From assembly GCA_039555135.1 (NCBI GenBank), contig CP114179.1:2046001-2110000 (forward strand): DNA of 64,000 nt, read 5' to 3'. How positions within the stretch are numbered: position 1 is the first letter of the stretch; the number at the start of each line of letters is the position of its first letter. The notes under the pieces were generated by a model, which did no database searches, was not told the origin of the DNA, and saw nothing but the letters and a program-made list of their open reading frames with translations. Position numbers and translations under genes: made by a program. Below are positions 45,751 through 55,205 of this stretch, one piece after another. Source of the stretch: Phycisphaeraceae bacterium D3-23. Lineage in GTDB: Bacteria; Planctomycetota; Phycisphaerae; Phycisphaerales; Phycisphaeraceae.

Positions 45751-46332
45751 TCAATCCACCCCGTCATACCAATACCACGCCTCGCCCCTGTTGGGGTGGT
45801 AGATCAGTCGGGCCTCTTCCGAATGGAACCGCTGGTTTGGCGAGCCGCCGGTGTAGATCACCAACTGCGCCCACGGGATCGGCCCCGAACCATTCGGCGG
45901 GATGAACGCAGAGAGTTGCTGTGTGCCGTAGTTTGGATCGAGTGTCAGCCCCCGCGAGGTGATCGCCGTAATGTCGGCGGGTGTCGCACTGAAATGTAGG
46001 TAGGTGTCCTCATAGTCTCCCCAGCCGCTGACTTCGGCCTCATGGATCTGGACGGTGGGCGGGACCGGCATATCGAAGGCATAGGTGAAATGGTCGCGGT
46101 CATCGGGCCAGGCCGCCCAAGCCAGAACGGCGGCTGTGACGAGATATGCTGGAATGAAGAGCGGGATGGTGGCGACCAGCCAAGGCCAGCGTTTGCCTTT
46201 GGGCCTGAGCCAGCACACCGTTCCGGCGCAGAGCGCCGACCAAATCGCCATGCCCACCACAAACACGGCCGCCGCGAGGATCAGCACCACGACGACGATG
46301 ATGACCAGCACGACCAGACTGAGCAGGTGCAT
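45751..46332 (-). CDS. small membrane protein flanked by inverted repeats
   Basis: 193 residues from ATG 46332; an upstream frame is less likely. Two or three helices near the N-terminus (LLSLVVLVIIVVVVLILAAA, FVVGMAIWSALCAGTVCWL, WLVATIPLFIPAYLVTAAVL), then a soluble region (about 90-193) with several Tyr/Trp and a WYWYDGVD end. No family recognised. It sits alone between copies B1 and B2, which form a near-perfect inverted pair. A cassette-like origin is possible. The gene's role is unknown. Confidence 0.55.
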   Translation of the reverse strand: MHLLSLVVLVIIVVVVLILAAAVFVVGMAIWSALCAGTVCWLRPKGKRWPWLVATIPLFIPAYLVTAAVLAWAAWPDDRDHFTYAFDMPVPPTVQIHEAEVSGWGDYEDTYLHFSATPADITAITSRGLTLDPNYGTQQLSAFIPPNGSGPIPWAQLVIYTGGSPNQRFHSEEARLIYHPNRGEAWYWYDGVD

Positions 46333-46382
46333 TGACGAGGTCCCCAAACAGCAATGTGGCAACCGAGGTGACGGCAGCCCCC

Positions 46383-46420
46383 GGTGGGTATCGCTCGCGG
46401 ACTCGCTCCACCCACCCTAC
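46383..46420. repeat. dispersed palindromic repeat, family B, copy B2 (inverted relative to B1)
   Basis: Reverse complement matches B1 over 38 bases with one mismatch. It lies about 50 bases upstream of the ATG of the small membrane-protein gene. Confidence 0.85.
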
Positions 46421-46432
46421 GGCCGATAGGTC

Positions 46433-46513
46433 GGGTGCCACATAGCGTTAGCTATGTGCTGGTTTGGACGACGCCTATCGTGGCATCGCACATAGCTTCG
46501 CTATGTGGCACCC
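46433..46513. repeat. inverted-repeat element, family C, copy C1
   Basis: The outer arms GGGTGCCACATAG (46433-46445) and CTATGTGGCACCC (46501-46513) are a perfect 13-bp inverted repeat. Each end also has a small hairpin of its own (CATAGC-GTTA-GCTATG and CATAG-CTTCG-CTATG). It ends 7 bases from the stop of the isomerase-like gene. A related element is at 55028-55130. Confidence 0.85.
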
Positions 46514-46520
46514 AATTCAC

Positions 46521-47516
46521 CTACGCGCTCATCTCGTCCCGGCAGGCCTCGAGCAGCCGCTGCGTCAGCCGCACGCCCTCGACCTTGCCGTGGCTCGAGC
46601 CCTCGTACTCGATGCCGACGTACCCGCGGTAGCCGGCGGCGAGGACGATCCGCATGATGCGGCGGAAGTCGAAGGCCTCGTGCGCGCCGTCGCCGGTGAA
46701 GTTCCACGACTTCGCGCTGACCGCCTTGGCATAGCGCATGAGTTCGTACATGCCTTTGTACTTGTCGTACTCGTCGTTGTTGCCGATGCGGAAGTTGCCG
46801 AAGTCCGGCAGCGTGCCGACCTCGGGGAGCGCGACCTGGTCCATGACTTCGCTGAGCCATTGGCCGTTGGACGACAGCCCGCCGTGGTTCTCGACGATGA
46901 CGTTGATGCCGACCCCGCGGGCGAACTCGGTGAGCCGGTGCAGGCCGTCGGCCGCGCGGTCGCGCTGCTCGTCCCAGCTCCCGCCGCTGCCGGCGTTGAC
47001 GCGGATCGAGTGCCCGCCCAGCAGCTTGCTCGCGACGACCCACTTGTAGTGGTTCTCGATCGCCTGGGTGCGCTTGGCCTCGTCCGGGTCGCCCAGCGCG
47101 CCTTCGCCGTCGACCATGATGAGCAGGGTCTTCACGCCCGCGTCGTCGCAGCGCTGCTTCATCTCGCGGAGGTAGGCGAAGTCGGTGCCTTTATCTTTGA
47201 AGAAGCCGTTGACCCACTCGACGGCGTCGAGGCCGAAGGTCTCCTTGACGAACTTGCCGTAGTCGCGGTTGTCGACGTCGCCGTCCCAGAAGAGCTGGTT
47301 GAGCGACCACTGCGCGACGCTAATCTTGAACAGCGGCTCGCCGTAGGGCGCACCGAAGGTCGTGCCCTCGGCCGGCTCGGGGAAGGCGGGGGCATCACCG
47401 TCTTGTAGTTTCATGGTGTCGGCCTTGGTGTTTGCGGCGGCGGCGATCCCGGGGGTGGCCGCGGCGGCGGTCGCGGCGGAGGCGGCCAAAAATTGTCGGC
47501 GGGTCGGGGTTTTCAT
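46521..47516 (-). CDS. Tat-exported sugar phosphate isomerase/epimerase-like TIM barrel protein
   Basis: 331 residues from ATG 47516 with GGAGA upstream. The N-terminus TRRQFLAASAATAAAATPG is a twin-arginine signal; the protein is probably exported folded. The body is a xylose-isomerase-like TIM barrel with EWVNGFFKDKG, VKTLLIMVDGEGALG, INVIVENHGGLSSNG and YVGIEYEG motifs, where conserved Glu/His/Asp residues would bind metal. Hydroxypyruvate isomerase-like or sugar epimerase-like activity is possible; the substrate is unknown. In this phylum such exported enzymes often serve sugar catabolism. Confidence 0.8.
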   Translation of the reverse strand: MKTPTRRQFLAASAATAAAATPGIAAAANTKADTMKLQDGDAPAFPEPAEGTTFGAPYGEPLFKISVAQWSLNQLFWDGDVDNRDYGKFVKETFGLDAVEWVNGFFKDKGTDFAYLREMKQRCDDAGVKTLLIMVDGEGALGDPDEAKRTQAIENHYKWVVASKLLGGHSIRVNAGSGGSWDEQRDRAADGLHRLTEFARGVGINVIVENHGGLSSNGQWLSEVMDQVALPEVGTLPDFGNFRIGNNDEYDKYKGMYELMRYAKAVSAKSWNFTGDGAHEAFDFRRIMRIVLAAGYRGYVGIEYEGSSHGKVEGVRLTQRLLEACRDEMSA

Positions 47517-47619
47517 CTTGGGTCTCTCCGGGAGTCGGGGTAGGATCAAAGAACGACGCGGCGGGGCCCGGCCATGTTACGGCAACAGGGCCCGGGCCGT
47601 CACCCACCGGGAGCCCGCG

Positions 47620-49638
47620 ATGCCGACACGGACCCAGGCCTGCTTGTCGATCCGCCGAGTGCTTTTGCTCGCAGTGCTGCCCGTCGCCGCGTGCTCGGCG
47701 GCGGCGCAGGCGTTTGTCCAGCCCCCGCCAGCCACACCGCCCGCCGTCGAGCCGCCCAACGCCGATGTGCGGGGCTACACGCCGATCTCTTTCGACGTCG
47801 ATGCCGCCGCGGTGCGCGGGCTCCGCGCGATCGAAACGGGCGTCGAGCTGTTCGACCGTGCATCGGGCCAGGCCCTGCGCCGCTTCGAGCCGGGACGCAC
47901 GGCCACGTGCTGGGCGCACCTCTCGGGCGACCGCTGGTACGTCGCGTTCGAAGGCGGCGAGGTCCTCGAAGTCGATTTTGAATCCCAGCGCACGCGCGAA
48001 GGTGCGCAGTTCGATGGCGATGTGCTCTGGTTCTCGATCAAGATGGTGGGGCTTCAGCCGACCATCCACAGCGCGATCGCGGAGCACACCGTCGAGGGCG
48101 TCGGCCGGCTGACGCTGCTGTACACGACCGACGCCGAGACCTATGGGTGCAGCGCGGTATCGCTGGGCGATGACCTGTCGAGCGTATACCCCGACGAGCA
48201 CGGCCGGGTGTGGCTGCTGCCCGAGCCCGGCAGCCGGGTGCGGCGGCTGCGCTATGTCGCGGCGGCGTCGGGCGCGCTCGCGTCGGTCGAGGTTCCGAGG
48301 CTGGGCGAGCAGGTCGGCCGCAACTTCGGCGGGGTCGTCACGATCCCGGATGGCCCGGTGCTGGTCTGGGGCCCGCCGGAGAGCGGCTTCGGCCCGGCCA
48401 TCGGCTGGGCGGCGGAGCTCGTGCCGCCGATGTTTGACGACGGCGCGTGGCAGGAGGTCGAGACGTTTGATAACCGCCAGCTCCCGTTCGCCGCGACGGG
48501 CGAGAACGAGATGCGTTTCAAGCTGCGCCGGGGCCAGGTGACGCTGGCCTACGACACGGAGCTGGAGCTGCTGGTGCTGAGTGAGAACGGGCGCGAAGAA
48601 GGTTGGGTCGCTCAGCCGACGATGGAAGCCTGGGTCCGGGAGCGGGAGTGGTACCTCTTCTTCTTGTTCGACCCGGCCGAGTCCATCATCGAGATCACGC
48701 CCGGCTCGCGCGACGTGCAGAGATTTGACCCCGACCCATCCCTGCCCGACGGCTGGGCGGATGCGCACATGCACCGCTTGCTGGGCGAGCCGAAGTTGCG
48801 GGCCGGCCGCCTCGACCCCGAGCGGAGGACCGACGCGCTGCTTGAAGCAAGCCTCTCTATCGATGTCCGGATCGGCGGGCATGGATTCGACAGGGAATTC
48901 CACGTCAGCGCGGGCTGTGACTCGGCCTGGGTCTTGGGGCTGACGAACGGCATCATCGTTGCGTACGACCGCATGGGCGGGAAGTTCAAGCCGATCGCGG
49001 AGGTCTTCGGCATCCCGATTGACATCAAGATGCGGGAGCGCGAAGGCCGTCGGCAGATGTGGGTGGACTACTGGCCGATCCTCGGCCAAGACGATTCGCT
49101 ACATCGAGCGGTCTTTGCATATCGACGCGCCCCCGGCGGCGAGGCGTGGCACGAAATCTCGGACGCCCCGACCGTAGACCGTCGGCCGCACATCTGGACC
49201 GACCGGCGCGTGGCCGAGCTTTGGCCGTTGCCGGGGCGGGGCGGATCGGTGCAGTGGCAGGACCTCGCGACGCGGGAGCGGCTCCGGACGATCGAACGCG
49301 CCGACGGCCTCGACCTCGCGGGCCTGCTCGAGATGCCCGACGGCCGGGTCGTGGGCTACGGCACGGACCGGCAGCGCGGCAACGATGCGCCGGTGCTGGT
49401 CGATGTCGTGCGCGGGCGCAAGGGCATCCTCTGGCACCGCGACTTCGGGTTCTATGCGCACAACGCCGCGATGCCGACACAGAGCATCACGCACGCCGTG
49501 TACATCCCCGAGACCCGGCGGGTGCTGATGATTGCGGGCGACACGGTGTGGAGTACGAACCGGTGGTTCAGCGATTGGCGCGAAGAGGGGCCGATCGTAC
49601 GTGCGGATGAAGACGAGGCCGGTGTGGACGAGCAGTAG
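47620..49638 (+). CDS. exported protein of unknown function
   Basis: 672 residues; the ATG at 47620 has GGGAG 7 bases upstream, and a longer frame overlaps the divergent gene. Signal peptide at residues 1-31. The mature protein is Val/Leu/Arg/Glu-rich with repeated short beta segments (GVELFDRASGQALRRFEPG, VRRLRYVAAASGALASVEVP, VLVWGPPESGFG), which suggests a beta-propeller or repeated blades. No enzyme motif was recognised. It stands alone between the isomerase-like gene (divergent) and the dioxygenase gene (convergent). A surface or periplasmic binding role is a guess. Confidence 0.6.
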   Translation: MPTRTQACLSIRRVLLLAVLPVAACSAAAQAFVQPPPATPPAVEPPNADVRGYTPISFDVDAAAVRGLRAIETGVELFDRASGQALRRFEPGRTATCWAHLSGDRWYVAFEGGEVLEVDFESQRTREGAQFDGDVLWFSIKMVGLQPTIHSAIAEHTVEGVGRLTLLYTTDAETYGCSAVSLGDDLSSVYPDEHGRVWLLPEPGSRVRRLRYVAAASGALASVEVPRLGEQVGRNFGGVVTIPDGPVLVWGPPESGFGPAIGWAAELVPPMFDDGAWQEVETFDNRQLPFAATGENEMRFKLRRGQVTLAYDTELELLVLSENGREEGWVAQPTMEAWVREREWYLFFLFDPAESIIEITPGSRDVQRFDPDPSLPDGWADAHMHRLLGEPKLRAGRLDPERRTDALLEASLSIDVRIGGHGFDREFHVSAGCDSAWVLGLTNGIIVAYDRMGGKFKPIAEVFGIPIDIKMREREGRRQMWVDYWPILGQDDSLHRAVFAYRRAPGGEAWHEISDAPTVDRRPHIWTDRRVAELWPLPGRGGSVQWQDLATRERLRTIERADGLDLAGLLEMPDGRVVGYGTDRQRGNDAPVLVDVVRGRKGILWHRDFGFYAHNAAMPTQSITHAVYIPETRRVLMIAGDTVWSTNRWFSDWREEGPIVRADEDEAGVDEQ

Positions 49639-49672
49639 GCGTGCCGCGGCGCTGCCTTGTCGTTGGCAGGTG

Positions 49673-50479
49673 CTAAACAGTCGGTGTGCCCGCCTGTTTC
49701 GCGCACACGCCATCCGCCGACAGCGCCCGGCGTTCGTGCCAGTCCAGCGGGTTGGGCAGCTCGCAGTTGGCAAACTCGATGTGCATGACCCGGCGGTGGC
49801 TGGGCGATGTCGCGGGGCTGGAGGCGTGCAGGCACAGCGGGCGCATCAGCAGTGCGCCGCCACGGCCGACGGTGCAGGTCGTTTCGCCGCAGCGCTTGAG
49901 CGTGCGGAGGGAGTCGGCGGGGTCGAGCCGGCCCAGCGTATGGCTTCCGGGGGCGCAGCGCAGCGGGCCGTCGTCTTCGCCGCAGTCGTCGAGGTGGAGG
50001 CGCACGGCGAGCATGTGTTGCAAGATTTCCGCCGAGGCGCGGGTGTGCGGGACGCCGTTCTTGATCGACGCCGGGCCGAACCCGGGCACCGCGCCGGGCA
50101 TGCCCTGTGGCGGGTGCTTGTGGTTGATCGCGATGGCCTGGTCCTGGTGCCAACCCACATGCCAGTTCGCGCCGTCGATCTTGTCGAACAGCAGCCCGCG
50201 CACGGCGAAGGCCCCGGGGCCCAGCACCTGCGTCACAAGCCGTACCACATGGGGCTCTTGCAGAAGCTGCCGCGTCTCGGGCACGGCATCGAACAGGTCG
50301 CGGAACCCGTAGCCCGTCTTGTCGCCTTGGGCCGCCGCCTGCGCCGCGGCGCGCTCGACGCCGGCGGTGAGTGCATCGACCCGCGTCGGCATCAGGACAT
50401 CTTCAACGACCGCGAACCCGTAGCGCTCGACTTGTTGCGTGGCGTCTTCGATCGCGGGGATTGGTGGTGGTGTTGGCAT
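49673..50479 (-). CDS. phytanoyl-CoA dioxygenase family protein
   Basis: 268 residues from ATG 50479. Fe(II)/2-oxoglutarate oxygenase of the PhyH type: HVGWHQDQAIAI holds the iron-binding His-x-Asp, and the distal His lies in PSHRRVMHIEF with the 2-oxoglutarate-binding Arg nearby. The double-stranded beta-helix core is around residues 70-255. Substrate is not predictable from sequence. It overlaps nothing; it lies 34 bases after the exported protein (convergent) and 38 bases after the UbiB-family gene on the same strand. Confidence 0.85.
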   Translation of the reverse strand: MPTPPPIPAIEDATQQVERYGFAVVEDVLMPTRVDALTAGVERAAAQAAAQGDKTGYGFRDLFDAVPETRQLLQEPHVVRLVTQVLGPGAFAVRGLLFDKIDGANWHVGWHQDQAIAINHKHPPQGMPGAVPGFGPASIKNGVPHTRASAEILQHMLAVRLHLDDCGEDDGPLRCAPGSHTLGRLDPADSLRTLKRCGETTCTVGRGGALLMRPLCLHASSPATSPSHRRVMHIEFANCELPNPLDWHERRALSADGVCAKQAGTPTV

Positions 50480-50516
50480 CGGAGGGTGACAGCTGGATGC
50501 GCTAAGCCGCAAGCGG

Positions 50517-52208
<1,692 letters not shown>

Positions 52209-52271
52209 GGCGGGATTGTAGTTGTTCGGTTCAACATCGAAACCTAACGCCAAGACGCCAAGAAGATGAAA

Positions 52272-52378
52272 CATAGGGTGGGTGGAGTGAGTCCGCGATC
52301 GCAACCCACCGCGCTCTAGCAACAAATCGCGCGACTCGTGGTGGGTTTCATTCGCGGACTCACTCTACCCACCCTACG
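52272..52378. repeat. paired family B copies B3 and B4, inverted
   Basis: B3 (52272-52310) and B4 (52340-52378) are diverged copies of the B element in opposite orientation, 29 bases apart, giving a large imperfect hairpin. It fills the space between the UbiB-family start and the lpd stop; B4 ends 2 bases before lpd's stop codon. A half-copy of family E (AACGCCAAGACGCCAAG, 52246-52262) lies beside it. Confidence 0.8.
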
Positions 52379-52380
52379 TT

Positions 52381-53847
52381 TTAGAAGTGGATCATCCGCC
52401 CGTCGGTGCCCAGGGCGGCTTCGTGGACGGCTTCGCTGAGGGTGGGGTGGGCGTGCATGGTGGCGATGATTTCTTCGGCCGTCGCTTCGAGCCGGCGCGC
52501 CAGGCCCATCTCGGCGATGAGTTCGGTGACGTTTTCGCCGACCATGTGGCAGCCGAGGATCTCGCCGTGCTTGGCGTCTTTGATGATCTTGACGAACCCG
52601 GCGGTCTCGCCGAGGGCCTGGGCTTTGCCGGAGGCCTGGAAGGGGAACGAGCCGACTTCGTAATCGAGCCCGTCGTCTTTGCACTGCTGTTCGGTGAGAC
52701 CGATGGAGGCGACCTGGGGGTGGCAGTAGGTGCAGCCCGGGACGGAGGCGTAGTCGATATCGGGGACATCGTGCCCATCTTCCGGGGGGAACATGCGTTC
52801 GACGGCGACGATGGCTTCTTCGCTGGCGACGTGGGCGAGCCATGGCGGGCCGATGACATCGCCGACGGCGTAGATGCCTTTGACGCTGGTGGCGTAGTCG
52901 CTGCCTTCTGCGCGGTAGTCGACTTTGATGTGGTCTTTGAAGAGTTCGACGCCGAGAGAGTCGTCGAACAGCCCGTCGTACCGGCCCCGGACGCCGATGG
53001 CGACGAGGACTTTGTCGGCTTCGATCGTCTCGGGTTTGTCGTCGCTGTCCACCTTGCCGATCTGTGCCTTGATGCCTTTTTTGGTGACCTCGATCGATTT
53101 GGTGATGTGGCCGGTCAAAATCTTGATGCCCTGTTTTTTGAAGGCCTTCTGCACCTGCTTGGAGCTGTCGGCGTCTTCGATAGGCATGACGCGGTCGAGC
53201 ATCTCGACGACGGTGCATTCGGTGCCAAAGGCGTTGTAGAAGTAGGCGAACTCCATGCCGATCGCGCCGCTGCCGACGATGAGGAGTTTCTTGGGCTGGT
53301 CCTTGAGCGACATCGCTTCCTTCGCGGCGATGACCTTGTCGCCGTCGAAGGGCGTGCCCGGCAGCTCACGCGGCACCGCGCCCGTGGCGATCAAAATCTT
53401 CTCGGCGGTGAGCTCCTGCTTGATGCCGCCCTTGTGTTCGGTGTCATTTTTATCGAAGACCTGGACCTTGCCGGCGGCGGGGATAAACGCGTGGCCGTCG
53501 AAGTGGGTGATCTTGTTTTTCTTAAAGAGGAAGCCGATGCCTTTGGAGAGGTTGCCGGCGACGCCGCGTGAGCGGGCGATGACTTTTTCCCAGTTGTGGC
53601 CGACGTTTTCGGCGTTGATGCCCCAGTCGTCGGCGTCGTGTCGGAGCTTGCTGTAGAACTCGGCGCCGGCGAGCAGGGCCTTGGTCGGGATGCAGCCCCA
53701 GTTGAGGCAGACGCCGCCGAGCGCATCGCGTTCGACACAGGCGACAGACTTGCCGAGCTGCGCCGCGCGGATCGCGCCGACGTAGCCCGCCGGGCCGCCG
53801 CCGATGACGATGAGGTCGAAGTGGGTCTTGGATTGCTTGTCGGCCAT
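52381..53847 (-). CDS. lpd: dihydrolipoyl dehydrogenase
   Basis: 488 residues. FAD-binding GGGPAGYVGAIRAAQLG, redox-active Cys47 and Cys52 in GGVCLNWGCIPTKAL, an NAD-binding GSGAIGMEFAYFYNAFGTEC, and the dimer-interface MHAHPTLSEAVHEAALGTDG with catalytic His and Glu near the end all match the E3 component. It reoxidizes dihydrolipoamide in pyruvate or 2-oxoglutarate dehydrogenase or the glycine cleavage system. It is not next to other complex genes, so which complex it serves is open. Length is slightly above the E. coli enzyme (474 residues). Confidence 0.95.
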   Translation of the reverse strand: MADKQSKTHFDLIVIGGGPAGYVGAIRAAQLGKSVACVERDALGGVCLNWGCIPTKALLAGAEFYSKLRHDADDWGINAENVGHNWEKVIARSRGVAGNLSKGIGFLFKKNKITHFDGHAFIPAAGKVQVFDKNDTEHKGGIKQELTAEKILIATGAVPRELPGTPFDGDKVIAAKEAMSLKDQPKKLLIVGSGAIGMEFAYFYNAFGTECTVVEMLDRVMPIEDADSSKQVQKAFKKQGIKILTGHITKSIEVTKKGIKAQIGKVDSDDKPETIEADKVLVAIGVRGRYDGLFDDSLGVELFKDHIKVDYRAEGSDYATSVKGIYAVGDVIGPPWLAHVASEEAIVAVERMFPPEDGHDVPDIDYASVPGCTYCHPQVASIGLTEQQCKDDGLDYEVGSFPFQASGKAQALGETAGFVKIIKDAKHGEILGCHMVGENVTELIAEMGLARRLEATAEEIIATMHAHPTLSEAVHEAALGTDGRMIHF

Positions 53848-54088
53848 CGTTTGAGTCCTGCGTGCTTGGAAAAGTGGAACGCGGGATTGTAGTCGATGGG
53901 GCAGTGTCCGGGCCGGCCGTGTGAGTATCGTGCGAATCCCGGCACGCCGTCCTTGGTCGGCGTAGGCCAGCGCGTTATACTCATGCCCGAGCGCGGTCGC
54001 GTTCGACTTGCGTACGTCATGCCGCTGGGCCGGTCGGCGAAGGCGAGAGACTTTTTATTCTGGTTCCGTTTACACAAGGAGTATTTCG

Positions 54089-54883
54089 ATGAAGCTTTTG
54101 GTTGCAATGTTGGCGATGGGTGTGCTCAGTTCGGGTGCGGCGGTCGGCACGGCGTTTGCGTGCGATGGCGACGAGGGCGTGCCCGAGACCACGGTGGTGG
54201 TGGCGACCGAGGCGGCTGGGGAGTGCGGCGGCTGTGACAGTACTGTCGAGGTGGTCGAGAAGGCCGGCGATTGCGGGGGCTGCGATAGCGCGACCGAAGT
54301 TGTGGTCGCCGAGGGCGACTGCGAAGGTTGTGACAGCGCGACCGAGGTTGTTGTTGCCGAGGGTGACTGCGAAGGTTGCGACAGCGCGACCGAGGTTGTT
54401 GTTGCCGAGGGCGACTGCGAAGGTTGCGACAGCGCGACCGAGGTTGTTGTTGCCGAGGGCGACTGCGAAGGTTGTGACAGCGCGACCGAGGTTGTTGTTG
54501 CCGAGGGCGACTGCGAAGGTTGTGACAGCGCGACCGAGGCAGTTGTTGCCGAAGGTGGCTGCGAGGGTTGCGAGACGGAATGTGATACGTGCGAGGTGAT
54601 GACTGCTTTGGAGGGCGTTGAACTGAGCGACCACGGCAAGGCCGTCCTCGCGTTGGGCCAGGCCGGCGTGCCCGTATGGATCGACGACGCGGGCTTCGGG
54701 ATGGTCGATGGCAAGAAGGTCGCCTGCCCCGTGGCGTTCTCGCGTGCGGCGACTCAGTTCATTGCAACGATGGGTGCCGAGGCCGGCTGCGAGGTCTGCC
54801 AGGACGTGCTGGCGACCGCGGACAGCGAAGCGTCGGTCGAAGAAACTGCCGCGAAGCAGGCCCCGGTCGATGCCGGGGAGTAA
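54089..54883 (+). CDS. exported CxxC tandem-repeat protein
   Basis: 264 residues from ATG 54089 with GGAG 8 bases upstream. Signal peptide at residues 1-24 (ends GTAFA). Residues about 45-156 are seven 16-residue repeats with the core DCEGCDSATEVVVAEG, plus a partial eighth; each has one CxxC. Two more CxxC pairs follow (CDTC, CEVC), for ten in all. The C-terminal 100 residues are a separate domain (GKAVLALGQAGVPVWIDDAG, FSRAATQFIATMGAEAGCEV). The repeats are acidic, so metal binding (zinc, copper or iron) or redox chemistry in the periplasm is plausible. No family recognised. A strong terminator follows. Confidence 0.7.
   Translation: MKLLVAMLAMGVLSSGAAVGTAFACDGDEGVPETTVVVATEAAGECGGCDSTVEVVEKAGDCGGCDSATEVVVAEGDCEGCDSATEVVVAEGDCEGCDSATEVVVAEGDCEGCDSATEVVVAEGDCEGCDSATEVVVAEGDCEGCDSATEAVVAEGGCEGCETECDTCEVMTALEGVELSDHGKAVLALGQAGVPVWIDDAGFGMVDGKKVACPVAFSRAATQFIATMGAEAGCEVCQDVLATADSEASVEETAAKQAPVDAGE
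54221..54556 (+). repeat. tandem 48-bp coding repeats
   Basis: Seven tandem 48-bp units (54221-54556), each one 16-residue CxxC repeat, plus a partial eighth. The middle five (54317-54556) are almost identical at the DNA level while the first two are diverged, suggesting recent expansion by replication slippage or recombination. Confidence 0.9.
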
Positions 54884-54922
54884 GCCGACACGCGGCGGGA
54901 TGCCGCTGATTTTGTTTTGATT

Positions 54923-54956
54923 CAAGGGCATGCCCGCGCGGCATGCCCTTGTTTTA
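54923..54956 (+). terminator. Rho-independent terminator
   Basis: A 12-bp perfect stem (54923-54934 with 54940-54951; AAGGGCATGCC arms) and a 5-base loop, followed by TTTTA. It ends the CxxC repeat gene transcript. Confidence 0.85.
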
Positions 54957-54982
54957 TAGGGACGTCGAGGCCGAGGATGTTT

Positions 54983-55173
54983 GGATGCTTAGACGCGGCC
55001 CAGTTGATTCGCGCGCGCTTCTTCCGGGGTGCCACACAACTGCCCGTAGGGCTGCTGTGTGCGACAACCCGTTGCCATTTTTTGTCCCGGCACACAGCAG
55101 GCCTGCGGACAGGCCAGTTGTGTGGCACCCAGGATCGCGTGTTCTTTCTGGGATGCGTATTAGACGCGGCCAG
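54983..55173. repeat. inverted-repeat element C2 with flanking direct repeats (intergenic)
   Basis: The intergenic stretch 54884-55205 holds no gene. Its core is C2 (55028-55130): outer arms GGGTGCCACACAACTG and CAGTTGTGTGGCACCC, a perfect 16-bp inverted repeat, plus inner GCTGTGTGC / GCACACAGC pairing. It is flanked by near-identical direct repeats, GGATGCTTAGACGCGGCC at 54983-55000 and GGATGCGTATTAGACGCGGC at 55151-55170, which could be a duplicated target site or a remnant of rearrangement. It ends about 75 bases from the GGDEF stop. Confidence 0.75.
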
Positions 55174-55205
55174 TGGTGGCGTCTGGTGCCGCGCGGCAGG
55201 CGTAG

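Noticed and set aside
54221-54556. 48-bp regular repeats that could suggest a CRISPR array
   Set aside because: They are in-frame coding repeats of a signal-peptide protein with no spacers, and no cas genes are present.
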